Positions 17,063 through 25,886 of a stretch of DNA of 64,000 nt are shown one piece after another (position 1 is the first letter of the stretch; the number at the start of each line of letters is the position of its first letter). The stretch comes from Cognatilysobacter xinjiangensis (GTDB taxonomy: Bacteria > Pseudomonadota > Gammaproteobacteria > Xanthomonadales > Xanthomonadaceae). The stretch spans positions 806,001-870,000 of the forward strand of contig NZ_BMXY01000001.1 of NCBI RefSeq assembly GCF_014651995.1, in the 5' to 3' direction. Made by a program: the position numbers and the translations under genes. The notes under the pieces are model-generated. The model was not told the origin of the DNA, ran no database searches, and saw only the letters and a list, made by a program, of their open reading frames with translations.

Positions 17063-20000
17063 ATGCGTCTTTCCACGATCAAGCTGTCGGGCTTCAAGTC
17101 CTTCGTCGACCCGACCACCGTCCATCTCTCCGGCAACATGACCGGTGTCGTCGGCCCCAACGGCTGCGGCAAGTCGAACATCATCGATGCCGTGCGCTGG
17201 GTGATGGGCGAGAGCTCGGCCAGCCGCCTGCGCGGCGATTCGCTGACCGACGTGATCTTCGCGGGCTCCTCGGCGCGCAAGCCGGTGTCGCAGGCGATGG
17301 TCGAGCTGATCTTCGACAATTCGGACCACACGATCACCGGCGAGTACGCCGCGTTCAACGAGATCTCGATCAAGCGCGTGGTCTCGCGCGACGGCCAGAG
17401 CCAGTACTACCTCAACGGCACGAAGTGCCGCCGCCGCGACATCACCGACCTGTTCCTCGGCACCGGCATCGGCCCGCGCAGCTACTCGATCATCGAGCAG
17501 GGGATGATCAGCCAGGTCATCGACGCCAAGCCCGAGGACCTGCGCATGTACCTGGAGGAAGCCGCCGGCATCTCCAAGTACAAGGAGCGCCGCAAGGAGA
17601 CGGAAACCCGCATCCGCCATACGCGCGAGAACCTCGACCGCCTCAACGACCTGCGCGAGGAAGTCGGAAAGCAGCTGCAGCACCTCGCGCGGCAGGCGCG
17701 GCAGGCCGAGCAGTACCAGGCCATCCAGGCCGAGCGGAAGGTGCGCGACGCGGAATGGAAGGCGCTCGAATACCGCGCGCTCGATCGCAAGCTGCAGGGC
17801 CAGCGCGAGAAGCTCTCGCAGCTCGAGACGCGCCTGCAGCAGCTGATCGCCGAGCAGCGAGAGGCCGAGCGCCAGCTGGAGGAAGGCCGCGTCAAGCGCG
17901 AGGAAGCCGCCGAGCACCTGTCGCGCGCGCAGGCCGAGAGCTACGAGGTCAGCGGCGTGCTCGCGCGCGTCGAGCAGCAGATCCAGCACCAGCGCGAGAT
18001 GTCCTCGCGCCTGCAGCGCGCGCGAGACGAAGCGCTTGCGCAGCTGTCGGAGATCGCCAACCACATCGGCAGCGACCAGGCGCGCCTGGATGCGCTGCGC
18101 AACGCGCTCGAGAACGACGAGCCGCGCCTTGAAGCGCTGCGCGACGAGGAACTCACCCGCGGCGATGCGCTGCGCGATGCCGAGCAGAAGCTCGCCGACT
18201 GGCAGCAGCGCTGGGACACGCATGCACGCTCGCAGGCCGAAGCCTCGCGTGCGGCGGATGTCGAACGCGCGCGCATCGAGGGCCTGGACCGCATCGCGCT
18301 GGACGCGGAGCGCCGCCGCGAGGCACTGTCGGGCGAACGCGCCAGCCTCGATGTCGACGCGCTGGCCGAGTCCGCTTCCGCCATCGTGGAGCAGCTGGAA
18401 ACGCAGAAGCTCGCCGTGGACACGCTGAGCGTCGAACTCGACGCACGCAAGCAGGCCGTGTCGGCGATGCAGGAACGCCAGCGCGAGACGCAGACGCAGC
18501 TCGCCGACGTTCGCAAGCAGGCGCAGGCCGCACGCGGCCGCCTGTCGGGCCTGGAAACGCTTCAAGCCGCCGCGCTCGGCCAGGAGCAGGGCCGAGCGAT
18601 GGACTGGCTGCGATCGCACGGCCTCAGCGACGCCACCCGCGTCGGCGAGGCGCTGCGCGTCGAGGGCGGGTGGGAAACCGCCGTCGAAGTCGCGCTGGGC
18701 CAGCTGATCGAAGGCGTGCTGGTCGACGAACCGGGACGCCTCGCTGCCGATCTCGGCGGTCTGGCCGAAGGCCGGCTGGCACTGGTCGACGGCGCGAGCG
18801 ATGGGGCGTCTTTCGCGGCGACGTCGCTCGCGTCGTACGTGCAGGGCCCTGCGGCGATCCGCCGCCTGCTGGCGCGCGTGCACGTCGCCGAGGATCTCGA
18901 CGCGGGCGTACGCCTGCTGCCGTCGCTGCCGGAAGGCGACGTCGTCATCAGCCGCGGCGGCGAGCGCCTCGGTGCCGGCTGGGTGCAGGTGGTGCGCGCC
19001 AGCGCCGGTACGCAGGGCGCGCTGGTTCGCGAGCGCGAAATCCAGTCGCTGCGCGAGGAGATCGAGTCGCTGGTGACGCGCGAGCGCGAGCTCGAAGCGC
19101 TGCTGGTGGAGCTGCGCGACCAGTTGCTCGCGGCCGAGCAGCAGCGCGAGGACGCGCAGCGCCAGCTCTACATGGCGCACCGCACCGTGAGCGAACTCGG
19201 CGGCCAGCTGCAGAGCCAGCAGGGCAAAGTCGACGCCGCGCGCACCCGCATCGATCGCATCGACGCCGAGCTGGCGCAGCTCGGCGAGACGCTGGAGTCC
19301 GCCCGCGAGCAGTCGCGGCTGGCGCGCAGCAACCAGGAGGACGCGGTCGTCCGCATGTCCGAGCTGGAGGACGTGCGCGAGGAACTGGAGAACGAGCGTC
19401 GCCGCCTCACCGAGATGCGCGATGCCGCCCGCAACGCCGCGCGCGAGGCGCGCGACGCCGCGCATGCGCTCGCGCTCACCGTCGAGAGCCAGCGTGCGCA
19501 GCTCGCCGGCCTGACGCAGGCGCTGGAGCGCATGACCGGCCAGCGCGGCCAGCTCGATTCGCGGCTGGGCGAGCTTTCCGAGCAGCTCGCCGACGGCGAC
19601 GCGCCCGTGCGCGAACTCGAGGAGCAGCGGCAGGTCGCGCTGGAGCAGCGTGTACTCGCGGAGCAGAATCTCACCGCCGCGCGCACCGCGCTCGACGGTA
19701 TCGACCACGAGCTGCGCGGCTTCGAGCTCATCCGCCAGCAGCGCGACGAGCAGGCCCTGCAGCAGCGCGAGGCCATCGGCCAACGCCGCCTCGAGCTGCA
19801 GGCGCTGACACTCAAGGCCGAGCAGCTCACCGTCGCCGTCGCCGAGGCCGGCTTCGCGCTCGACGAGGTCACCGCCACCCTGACCGAGGACATGGAGCCG
19901 CAGGCGTGGGAGCGCACGGTCGCCGAGCTCGACGCCAGGCTGCGCCGCCTCGAGCCGGTCAACCTCGCCGCGATCCAGGAACACGCCGAGGCCGCGCAGC

Positions 20001-20566
20001 GCAAGGAATACCTCGACGCACAGAACACCGACCTCACCACCGCGCTCGAAACGCTCGAAGACGCGATCCGCAAGATCGACCGCGAGACCCGCGGCCGCTT
20101 CAAGGACACGTTCGACCGCGTCAATTCCGGCATGCAGGAGCTGTATCCGCGCCTGTTCGGCGGTGGCCACGCCTACCTGGAACTCACCGGCGACGACCTG
20201 CTGGACACCGGCGTCGCGATCATGGCCCGCCCGCCGGGCAAGCGCGTGTCGAACATCTCGCTGCTGTCCGGCGGTGAGAAGGCGATGACGGCGGTCGCGC
20301 TGGTGTTCGCGATCTTCCGCCTCAACCCGGCGCCGTTCTGCCTGCTCGACGAGGTGGATGCGCCGCTGGACGAAGCGAACGTCGGCCGTTTTACGGCGAT
20401 GGTCAACGAGATGAGCGAGCAGGTACAGTTCCTGTTCGTCACCCACAACAAGGTCACGATGGAAGCCGCGAAGCAGCTCATGGGCGTCACCATGCGCGAG
20501 CCGGGCGTCAGCCGCCTCGTGTCCGTCGACCTCGCCGAAGCCGCGCGTCTCGCCGGCGCCGCCTGA
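17063..20566 (+). CDS. smc: Chromosome segregation protein SMC
   Basis: A 1167-residue full-length SMC ATPase. The N-terminal head has Walker A GPNGCGKSN after LSGFKSFVDPTT. Two long coiled coils (about 170-500 and 680-1010) flank the hinge at about 510-670. The C-terminal head has the signature LSGGEKAMTAVALVFAIF and Walker B FCLLDEVDAPLDEANV. It forms the condensin-like loop-extruding complex with ScpA and ScpB encoded nearby. ATG 17063 fits the conserved MRLSTIKLSGFKSF start. It is followed 16 nt later by zipA, so condensation and division genes share a unit. Confidence 0.97.
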   Translation: MRLSTIKLSGFKSFVDPTTVHLSGNMTGVVGPNGCGKSNIIDAVRWVMGESSASRLRGDSLTDVIFAGSSARKPVSQAMVELIFDNSDHTITGEYAAFNEISIKRVVSRDGQSQYYLNGTKCRRRDITDLFLGTGIGPRSYSIIEQGMISQVIDAKPEDLRMYLEEAAGISKYKERRKETETRIRHTRENLDRLNDLREEVGKQLQHLARQARQAEQYQAIQAERKVRDAEWKALEYRALDRKLQGQREKLSQLETRLQQLIAEQREAERQLEEGRVKREEAAEHLSRAQAESYEVSGVLARVEQQIQHQREMSSRLQRARDEALAQLSEIANHIGSDQARLDALRNALENDEPRLEALRDEELTRGDALRDAEQKLADWQQRWDTHARSQAEASRAADVERARIEGLDRIALDAERRREALSGERASLDVDALAESASAIVEQLETQKLAVDTLSVELDARKQAVSAMQERQRETQTQLADVRKQAQAARGRLSGLETLQAAALGQEQGRAMDWLRSHGLSDATRVGEALRVEGGWETAVEVALGQLIEGVLVDEPGRLAADLGGLAEGRLALVDGASDGASFAATSLASYVQGPAAIRRLLARVHVAEDLDAGVRLLPSLPEGDVVISRGGERLGAGWVQVVRASAGTQGALVREREIQSLREEIESLVTRERELEALLVELRDQLLAAEQQREDAQRQLYMAHRTVSELGGQLQSQQGKVDAARTRIDRIDAELAQLGETLESAREQSRLARSNQEDAVVRMSELEDVREELENERRRLTEMRDAARNAAREARDAAHALALTVESQRAQLAGLTQALERMTGQRGQLDSRLGELSEQLADGDAPVRELEEQRQVALEQRVLAEQNLTAARTALDGIDHELRGFELIRQQRDEQALQQREAIGQRRLELQALTLKAEQLTVAVAEAGFALDEVTATLTEDMEPQAWERTVAELDARLRRLEPVNLAAIQEHAEAAQRKEYLDAQNTDLTTALETLEDAIRKIDRETRGRFKDTFDRVNSGMQELYPRLFGGGHAYLELTGDDLLDTGVAIMARPPGKRVSNISLLSGGEKAMTAVALVFAIFRLNPAPFCLLDEVDAPLDEANVGRFTAMVNEMSEQVQFLFVTHNKVTMEAAKQLMGVTMREPGVSRLVSVDLAEAARLAGAA

Positions 20567-20582
20567 CGCCAAGGAGCCCTCG

Positions 20583-21314
20583 ATGCCGACCATTTCCGAC
20601 GGGATGATGCTGAGGATCCTGATCCTCGTCGCGGGCGTCGTGCTCTTCGCCTGCATCCTGCTGTTCGGTCGGCCGAAGAAGGCGGGGCAGGGGCGTCGTC
20701 TCCCGCGCGAAGGCGAAGCCGGTCGCGTCGAGCCCACGCTGGGCGAGCAGCTCGAATCCGAACTCGCGACCGATGCGGACGCGGTGCCGACGCAGGAGTC
20801 GCTCGACCTCGAGCCGCGGCCCTCAGGCGCGCCGAAGGACGAGCTCGGCAAGCGCACCACCGACGAGTTCGACAAGATCGTGACGCTCTACCTCGCCGCG
20901 CGCGCGGGCCAGATGCTGCATGGGCCCGACATCGTGGTCGCCGCCGAACGCGCCGGGCTGGTCTACGGCCACATGGGTGTGTTCCATCGACTGGTCGAGG
21001 GACGCCCGGAACGCGGGCCGGTTTTCAGCGTCGCGAACATCATGAAGCCCGGCAGCTTCGACATGGCCGCGATCCAGGAGCTGCAGACGCCCGCCATCGC
21101 GTTCTTCCTGACGCTGCCTGCGCCGGTCGCCGCGCTCGATGCATGGGACACCATGCTGCCGACCGCGCAGCGCATGGCCGAGCTGCTCGACGGCGTGGTG
21201 CTGGACGAGCAGCGCAACGCCATCGGCCGCCAGCGCATCGCGCATATCCGCGACGAGCTGCGTGCGTACGATCGCCAGCGCGAAGCGCCGCCGCTGACGC
21301 GTCCCGTGCGCTGA
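20583..21314 (+). CDS. zipA: Cell division protein ZipA
   Basis: A 243-residue ZipA. One N-terminal membrane segment (MLRILILVAGVVLFACILLF) is followed by a charged linker and the C-terminal FtsZ-binding domain from about residue 100 (DKIVTLYLAARAGQMLHGPDIVVAAERAG, FSVANIMKPGSFD). It anchors the Z-ring to the inner membrane. AAGGAG lies 5 nt before ATG 20583. It is co-directional with smc at 16 nt spacing, as in other gammaproteobacteria. The linker is shorter than in E. coli ZipA (328 residues). Confidence 0.93.
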   Translation: MPTISDGMMLRILILVAGVVLFACILLFGRPKKAGQGRRLPREGEAGRVEPTLGEQLESELATDADAVPTQESLDLEPRPSGAPKDELGKRTTDEFDKIVTLYLAARAGQMLHGPDIVVAAERAGLVYGHMGVFHRLVEGRPERGPVFSVANIMKPGSFDMAAIQELQTPAIAFFLTLPAPVAALDAWDTMLPTAQRMAELLDGVVLDEQRNAIGRQRIAHIRDELRAYDRQREAPPLTRPVR

Positions 21315-21377
21315 AGCGGCGACGGGGCGCTCACGTCCGCCCGCTAGACTGCCGCCGCATCGAAAACGAGGTGCGAC

Positions 21378-21572
21378 ATGGCCACTTCCGGACTCCATCG
21401 CTCGCGGCATGACCGCATGATCGCCGGCGTGATCGGCGGGCTCGCCCAACGCCTGGGCTGGAGCTCGACGATGCTCCGCGTGCTGTACGTCATCGTCTCC
21501 ATCGCGTCGGCCGCGTTCCCCGGCATCCTGGTCTACCTGATCGCCTGGCTGCTGATTCCCGAAGGCGACTGA
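21378..21572 (+). CDS. PspC-domain small membrane protein
   Basis: A 64-residue PspC-domain protein. The N-terminal HRSRHDRMIAGVIGGLAQRLGW is the conserved amphipathic part, and LYVIVSIASAAFPGILVYLIAWLLIP is the single membrane segment. PspC domains occur in phage-shock and envelope-stress proteins. Here the domain stands alone, as in many short proteins of unknown detail. It lies 63 nt after zipA with GAGGTG before the ATG, and 7 nt ahead of a metalloprotease-like gene. Confidence 0.88.
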   Translation: MATSGLHRSRHDRMIAGVIGGLAQRLGWSSTMLRVLYVIVSIASAAFPGILVYLIAWLLIPEGD

Positions 21573-21579
21573 GCACGCG

Positions 21580-22140
21580 ATGCCGCGCCCCGCCAAGACC
21601 GCAGAGGGCCGGCGCACATCGGTGCCCGCGCCGGTCGGCTCGACCCGTCCCACGCAGGTGCAGCGGATTCCGGCGCTGCTGGTCGCGCTAGGCGTGCTGT
21701 GGGCACTGCCTAATACGCTGGTCGGCCTGCTGCTCGGCGCTCTCGGCATGTGCTTCGGCGCACGCCCGCGTCTGCGCCGCCACGACCTCGCCTGCGTTTT
21801 CCATCGGTGGCCATGGGGGCCGGGCGGCGCGATGACCCTCGGAAACGTGATCCTTCACACCGGGAGCGACCTCGACGTCAGCTGTGCGACCTACGCGCAC
21901 GCCGCCGGGCTCGGCGAGGAGCCCGCGGTGACGCTCGCCTTGCACGAACGCGCCCACGTGTACCAGTACCTCGCGCTGGGCCCGCTGTTCCTGCCCGTGT
22001 ATCTCGCCTGCGGCGGCATCGGCGTGCGCAACCGCTTCGAGCGTGCGGCGGATCGCTATGCCGCGACCGGTCGCGGCTGGTGGCCCTGGCCGGCGCCACC
22101 ATTGCCCAGAGCACCCGCGCGGACGGCCGACGAGCGGTAA
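21580..22140 (+). CDS. Membrane-anchored protein with HExxH metallopeptidase-like motif
   Basis: I do not recognise a named family for this 186-residue protein. A hydrophobic stretch lies at about 30-58 (ALLVALGVLWALPNTLVGLLLG). After a central polar region comes LALHERAHVYQYLALGPLFLP, which fits the zincin motif HExxH (HERAH), and then NRFERAADRYA, a possible third zinc ligand. This is the order of gluzincin-type peptidases, but the protein is very small. The start lies 7 nt after the PspC gene, so they are probably co-transcribed. The gene is confident; peptidase function is tentative. Confidence 0.7.
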   Translation: MPRPAKTAEGRRTSVPAPVGSTRPTQVQRIPALLVALGVLWALPNTLVGLLLGALGMCFGARPRLRRHDLACVFHRWPWGPGGAMTLGNVILHTGSDLDVSCATYAHAAGLGEEPAVTLALHERAHVYQYLALGPLFLPVYLACGGIGVRNRFERAADRYAATGRGWWPWPAPPLPRAPARTADER

Positions 22141-22212
22141 ATCGATGCGCTGGCACTGGGCTAGTGTCGAGCGGATGGGGGCTGCGAGTCGCGCGAGCGA
22201 CAGGGAGGCGGC

Positions 22213-22464
22213 ATGGAGTTCAAGGCATATCGCCGGCCGGACGGGGCGTACGTCCTGGTGCCCGATTGCCTCGTCGCGTCGCGCGACGCCCAGGCGCGCC
22301 ACGGTCCGCTCGTGCTCGTCGCCCGCTTCGAGGCCTCGTGCGCACCGGACGATCCCGTCTGGCGCCGCGTCCTTGCCGACATCGATCGGCAGTCCTACGC
22401 GGTCGTTCGGCGCAACACCGGCGAATACCTGATCCGCCACACGCCGACGCCGCAGGCGGTCTGA
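22213..22464 (+). CDS. Hypothetical protein, 83 residues
   Basis: A small soluble protein with no recognised domain. It begins MEFKAYRRPDGAYVLVPDC and ends in a polar tail. The alternating hydrophobic pattern suggests a small alpha/beta fold. GGGAGG lies 6 nt before the ATG, which is the best support that it is real. It is followed convergently by the DUF6766-type gene 16 nt away. Confidence 0.6.
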   Translation: MEFKAYRRPDGAYVLVPDCLVASRDAQARHGPLVLVARFEASCAPDDPVWRRVLADIDRQSYAVVRRNTGEYLIRHTPTPQAV

Positions 22465-22480
22465 CCCGGAGCGGCCGCCG

Positions 22481-23167
22481 TCAGGCGCCGGTCTTCGCGT
22501 GAGGCGCCTCGACGTCCTTCGACTCGGTCGAGTCCTTTTCGCGCAGGAAGATCGAAAGCACCACCAGCGAGATCACCGCCAGGAACTCGCTCTGCCAGTT
22601 CTGGAACGACTCGAACCAGAACGGGGCGCTCCACAGGTGTTCCCACAGGGTGGTGGTCGCAGCCTGCCCGTGCATCGCCTGCTCACCGAGGTGCTGCCGC
22701 CAGCTGTTGTAGAGATGCCCCACGAAGCTGAGCGCGAACAGGAGCAGCAACGCACCGGACAGCGAATGCTCGTAGGCCCTGCGCCAGCCGCCGCCACGAC
22801 GAACCGGCCATGGGCGCTGCGCGAACGGCACCGGCTCGGGGTCGGGCTCCTGCTCGGGGTCCAATGGGCGCGACTCGGACGCGCCGCGCTGACGCAGGAA
22901 GGCGGTGCCGAGCACGAACAGCCCCATCTGGAGGAATTCGCTCTCCCAGTTCTCGAACAGCGTCGAGAGGAAGTCTTCACCCGTGACGTATTCGGCGAGC
23001 GATTCCGCCGCCTGGCCATGCTCGCGCCGTTCCTCGTTGTCGAACCGCCAGCCGGTCAGCGCATGGCCGAGAATCGACAGGAGCATCAAAGCGAGGAACG
23101 CCAGCGTCAGACCGTTGCGGCCAAGGAAGCTGTCGCGCACTGCATGCCGGGAGACGACCCTGGACAT
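22481..23167 (-). CDS. DUF6766-type membrane protein with internal duplication
   Basis: A 228-residue membrane protein with about four segments. Two halves repeat the same order. GHALTGWRFDNEERREHGQ, FENWESEFLQMGLFVLGTAFL and RQRGASES are echoed by GHLYNSWRQHLGEQAMHGQ, FQNWQSEFLAVISLVVLSIFL and REKDSTES. Each half thus has one membrane helix, a soluble loop carrying HGQA, a second helix after NWxSEF and a charged exit. The function of the family is unknown. The GGAG upstream of ATG 23167 and the clean repeat support the reading frame. Confidence 0.78.
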   Translation of the reverse strand: MSRVVSRHAVRDSFLGRNGLTLAFLALMLLSILGHALTGWRFDNEERREHGQAAESLAEYVTGEDFLSTLFENWESEFLQMGLFVLGTAFLRQRGASESRPLDPEQEPDPEPVPFAQRPWPVRRGGGWRRAYEHSLSGALLLLFALSFVGHLYNSWRQHLGEQAMHGQAATTTLWEHLWSAPFWFESFQNWQSEFLAVISLVVLSIFLREKDSTESKDVEAPHAKTGA

Positions 23168-23365
23168 GGAGGAACTCCGTCGAAGACTTGCGCCGGAGCT
23201 TAGGGAAGATCGCCGTACAGCCGGTGCGAAGGGCGGGCGTCGGCCGATCCGTGACGCTGAGTGGCTAAGCCCGGTCGACGGTACGTCTAGGTTTCGGCGT
23301 CGCCCGGCACGTCCTCGGCCGTGTCCGTAAGCGTGTCGTTCGCACGCGGTCCGACGCTCGCAAAA

Positions 23366-23398
23366 GCAAAAGCCCCGCGGGCTGCCGCGGGGCTTTCG
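23366..23398. terminator. Strong hairpin terminator
   Basis: AAAGCCCCGCGG and CCGCGGGGCTTT form a perfect 12-bp stem with a GCTG loop, with A-rich and T-rich flanks. It stands alone between the upstream end of the DUF6766 gene and the tRNA, and could terminate transcription coming out of the tRNA-Leu gene (minus strand). Confidence 0.85.
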
Positions 23399-23430
23399 TC
23401 AACGGCGAAAGGAAACTGCCGACCTGATCA

Positions 23431-23517
23431 TGGTGCCGGAAGTGGGACTCGAACCCACACGGTTTTAAGGCCGGCGGATTTTGAGTCCGCTGCGTCTACC
23501 GATTCCGCCATTCCGGC
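23431..23517 (-). tRNA. tRNA-Leu (anticodon CAA)
   Basis: An 87-nt class II tRNA with encoded CCA. The acceptor stem GCCGGAA pairs with TTCCGGC. The D-arm region, the long variable arm and the TTCGAGTCC T-loop are all readable. The anticodon stem GCGGA/TCCGC holds the loop CTCAAAA, giving anticodon CAA (bases 23481-23483 on the plus strand), which reads UUG leucine codons. The hairpin at 23366-23398 lies just downstream. Confidence 0.95.
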
Positions 23518-23541
23518 GCGGACGCGAAGTATAGCCGGCTG

Positions 23542-23994
23542 TCAGAGGCCGCCGTAGCGCGCCATGCCCGCGGCGGCGATCACAATGACCACAATCAGCG
23601 CGAGTTGCACGCGCACGAGGCGTGCGGCGCGTGCCCATGCGGCGGCGTCGGGCACGAAGCCTGCGTCGTCGCGCAGGGCGCGGCGCCAGCGCGCGTAGGC
23701 CAGAGTCGGGACAAGCGAGAGGAGGGCGGCGAGCAGGAACGCGCCGGCCTTGGCGTGGAACCACGGGTTGTGCAGGTAGAAGTCCGCGCCTTTCAGGCCT
23801 TGGAACACGCGCAGCAGGCCGACGACCAGCAGGGCGGTGGCGGTAAGGCCGTAGCCGATGTCGAGGCGGCCGAGGCGCTGCAGTGCGGTGGCATCCGGAC
23901 GGCCACGCAGCAGTGCCATCTCGCTCGCGAGCATCGCGATCAGCCCGACCACCAGCACATGGTGCAGCGAGGCGAGCGCGAAGTCGCGCCACAT
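23542..23994 (-). CDS. DUF2214-family membrane protein
   Basis: A 150-residue protein with four predicted membrane segments, matching the DUF2214 layout: ALASLHHVLVVGLIAMLASE, LGRLDIGYGLTATALLVVGLLRV, the conserved FYLHNPWFHAKAGAFLLAALLS, and a C-terminal helix. The role of the family is unknown. The start ATG lies one base after the stop of the cysteine-dioxygenase-like gene, so the two are co-translated. Confidence 0.88.
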   Translation of the reverse strand: MWRDFALASLHHVLVVGLIAMLASEMALLRGRPDATALQRLGRLDIGYGLTATALLVVGLLRVFQGLKGADFYLHNPWFHAKAGAFLLAALLSLVPTLAYARWRRALRDDAGFVPDAAAWARAARLVRVQLALIVVIVIAAAGMARYGGL

Positions 23995-23995
23995 G

Positions 23996-24589
23996 TCAGG
24001 CGGCCTCGTCCGTGCGCAGCACGTTGGCGCCGCGCTGGTACCACTCGCCCCCGACCGGCGCGAAGGTCGAGCAGCACTGCATCTCGGCCTTGTAGATGTG
24101 CAGCGAGACGGCGACCTGGTCGTCGCTGTTGTTGCGGATGGTGTGGTACTCGTGCGGCGGGATCAGGCTGCCCGCACTGCCGGGGCCGGCCTGCATGCCG
24201 CCTGCGGGACGGAAGCGGAAACGATCACCGTCCTGCTCCAGTAGCTCGTACTGGGTGATCTCCAGCTCGCCGTCCCAGACGCCCTCGACGCACCAGAGAC
24301 CCGAATGGTCGTGCACCGGCGTGCCCTGGCCCGGGCCCCATGTCATGGCGACGACGCTGTAGCCGTGCTGCGGGCTGCGGTAGAGCTCGCGCCGCGCGTA
24401 GTGATCCGTGATCGGCTCGTAGACGCAGTCGGGCAGGCGCACGCCGCGGTCGCGGATCAGCTCGCACAGCGTGTTACGCACGGAGCGGGTCACCGTCTGG
24501 TCGTCGCCGGCGGTCACCGCTGCGTCGATCGCGGCGATGAGCCGGTCGTGGCCGGGAAAGTCGATGTCAGGCAGCGTCGCGATGTTCAT
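23996..24589 (-). CDS. Cysteine-dioxygenase-family thiol dioxygenase
   Basis: A 197-residue cupin of the type I cysteine dioxygenase family, which oxidises cysteine or a related thiol to its sulfinate using non-heme iron. The iron-binding His pair is in GTPVHDHSGLWCVEGVWDGEL, and the third histidine is in PPHEYHTIRN. The C of LWC sits where CDO has its crosslinking cysteine. A late tyrosine (EWYQRG) could be relevant, but pairing cannot be shown from sequence. ATG 24589 is used because the family N-terminus follows. It lies 10 nt after the MetX-type gene, suggesting linked sulfur amino-acid metabolism. Bacterial members may prefer 3-mercaptopropionate. Confidence 0.88.
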   Translation of the reverse strand: MNIATLPDIDFPGHDRLIAAIDAAVTAGDDQTVTRSVRNTLCELIRDRGVRLPDCVYEPITDHYARRELYRSPQHGYSVVAMTWGPGQGTPVHDHSGLWCVEGVWDGELEITQYELLEQDGDRFRFRPAGGMQAGPGSAGSLIPPHEYHTIRNNSDDQVAVSLHIYKAEMQCCSTFAPVGGEWYQRGANVLRTDEAA

Positions 24590-24599
24590 GTGCCCGATT

Positions 24600-25748
24600 C
24601 TAGCCCGCGGCCGTCGGCAGCTGGTCCAGGAAGCCACGAATGGCGGGGCCGAAGCGCGCGATGTCGACGAGGAAGGCATCGTGACCCTGCGGCGATTCCA
24701 GCGGCAGGAATCGCGCGTCGACCCCGCCCTGCGCCAGGCCCGTCGCGATCTCTTCCTGCTGCTGCAGGGGGAACAGGATGTCGGTCTGCACGCCGATCAC
24801 CAGCGCCTTCTCGATGCGGATGGACGCGAGTGCATCGAGCGTGCCGTCGCGGTTCTGGCCGCCGCGCTCGCCCAGGCAGTCGCCGATGTCGAACCAGTCC
24901 ATCGCGCGGCTGAGGTAGAGGTAGCAGTTGGGGTCGAAGCGGCGCACGAACCGGCGCGCGTGTGCTTCCAGATAGCTCTCGACCTCGAACTCGAGGCCGA
25001 ACGGATCCTCGTCCTGACGGTCGGAATCGAGCCGCACGCGACCGAAGCGGCCGTCCCATTCGAGCGCGGAGCGATAGGTGATCACCCCCAGCTTGCGTGC
25101 CATGCGCATGCCCGATTCGGGATACGTGGCGTCGTCGTAATGACCGCCGTTCCAGTTCGGATCGAGCCGGATCGCCTCGCGCTGCAGCGAACGGATGGCG
25201 ATGGAGAACGGCAGCGCGCGGGCCGCGCCGGAAATATTGATGTGGTTGCGCGCCAGGCCCGGGTGCCGCAGCAGGAAGGCGAGCGAGACCATGCCGCCCA
25301 TCGAGTTGCCGATCACGCAGGCGAGCCGGTCGATGCCGAGCGCGCGCACGACGTGCGCAGCCGCATCGGCGCAGTCCTCGACCGACAACGGCGGGAACTC
25401 CAGGCGATACATCTCGCCCGTATCGGGGTTGATCGACGCCGGGCCGGTCGAGCCCTTGCAGCTGCCGAGCGTGTTGACGCAGACGACGAACCAGCGGTCG
25501 GTGTCGATGGGCTTGCCGGGGCCGAGCATGGCCTCCCACCAGCCCGGCGACGGATCGTCCGCGCTCGCGGCGGCGTGGGCGTCCGGCGACAGCCCGGTGA
25601 GGATCAGCACGGCGTTCGATGCGTCCGCATCCAGGCGCCCCCAGGTTTCGTAGGCCATCCGCGCGCCGTGCAGCGCGCCGTCGCGGCGCGTCTGGAAGGG
25701 CGAGGGCAGGTCGACGTGTCGCGTTCCGGGCGGGATGAATTCGGTCAT
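24600..25748 (-). CDS. metX: MetX-family acyltransferase, probable serine O-succinyltransferase
   Basis: A 382-residue alpha/beta-hydrolase acyltransferase. The nucleophile elbow is GNSMGG (family), the acid lies in GVQTDILFP and the histidine in SPQGHDAFL. In place of the LTGDSH seen in homoserine acetyltransferases it reads LTGLSPDAHAAA, then NTLGSCKGSTGPASI. From memory these fit the Xanthomonadaceae branch characterised as L-serine O-succinyltransferases, which feed cysteine synthesis. Homoserine O-succinyl- or acetyltransferase remains possible. It is first in a unit with the thiol dioxygenase and DUF2214 genes. Confidence 0.85.
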   Translation of the reverse strand: MTEFIPPGTRHVDLPSPFQTRRDGALHGARMAYETWGRLDADASNAVLILTGLSPDAHAAASADDPSPGWWEAMLGPGKPIDTDRWFVVCVNTLGSCKGSTGPASINPDTGEMYRLEFPPLSVEDCADAAAHVVRALGIDRLACVIGNSMGGMVSLAFLLRHPGLARNHINISGAARALPFSIAIRSLQREAIRLDPNWNGGHYDDATYPESGMRMARKLGVITYRSALEWDGRFGRVRLDSDRQDEDPFGLEFEVESYLEAHARRFVRRFDPNCYLYLSRAMDWFDIGDCLGERGGQNRDGTLDALASIRIEKALVIGVQTDILFPLQQQEEIATGLAQGGVDARFLPLESPQGHDAFLVDIARFGPAIRGFLDQLPTAAG

Positions 25749-25886
25749 TGCTTCGATCCGTTCAGCAGCCGCAATTGTCCTGCCGCAGCCGGCTGAACGC
25801 CAAATGCACGCGAACGGCCGCTTGGACCGTCGCTACACGCAGCCGGTTCCAGAGTGCGGTTTCCACATCCCCCAAGGAGCAGTGCC

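Noticed and set aside
16925-20875. A ~1300-codon open frame on the minus strand opposite smc, continuous with pgl
   Set aside because: It is the complement of the coiled-coil-coding smc gene in very GC-rich DNA, with Arg/Ala/Leu-biased composition and no domain. Only the pgl part is real.
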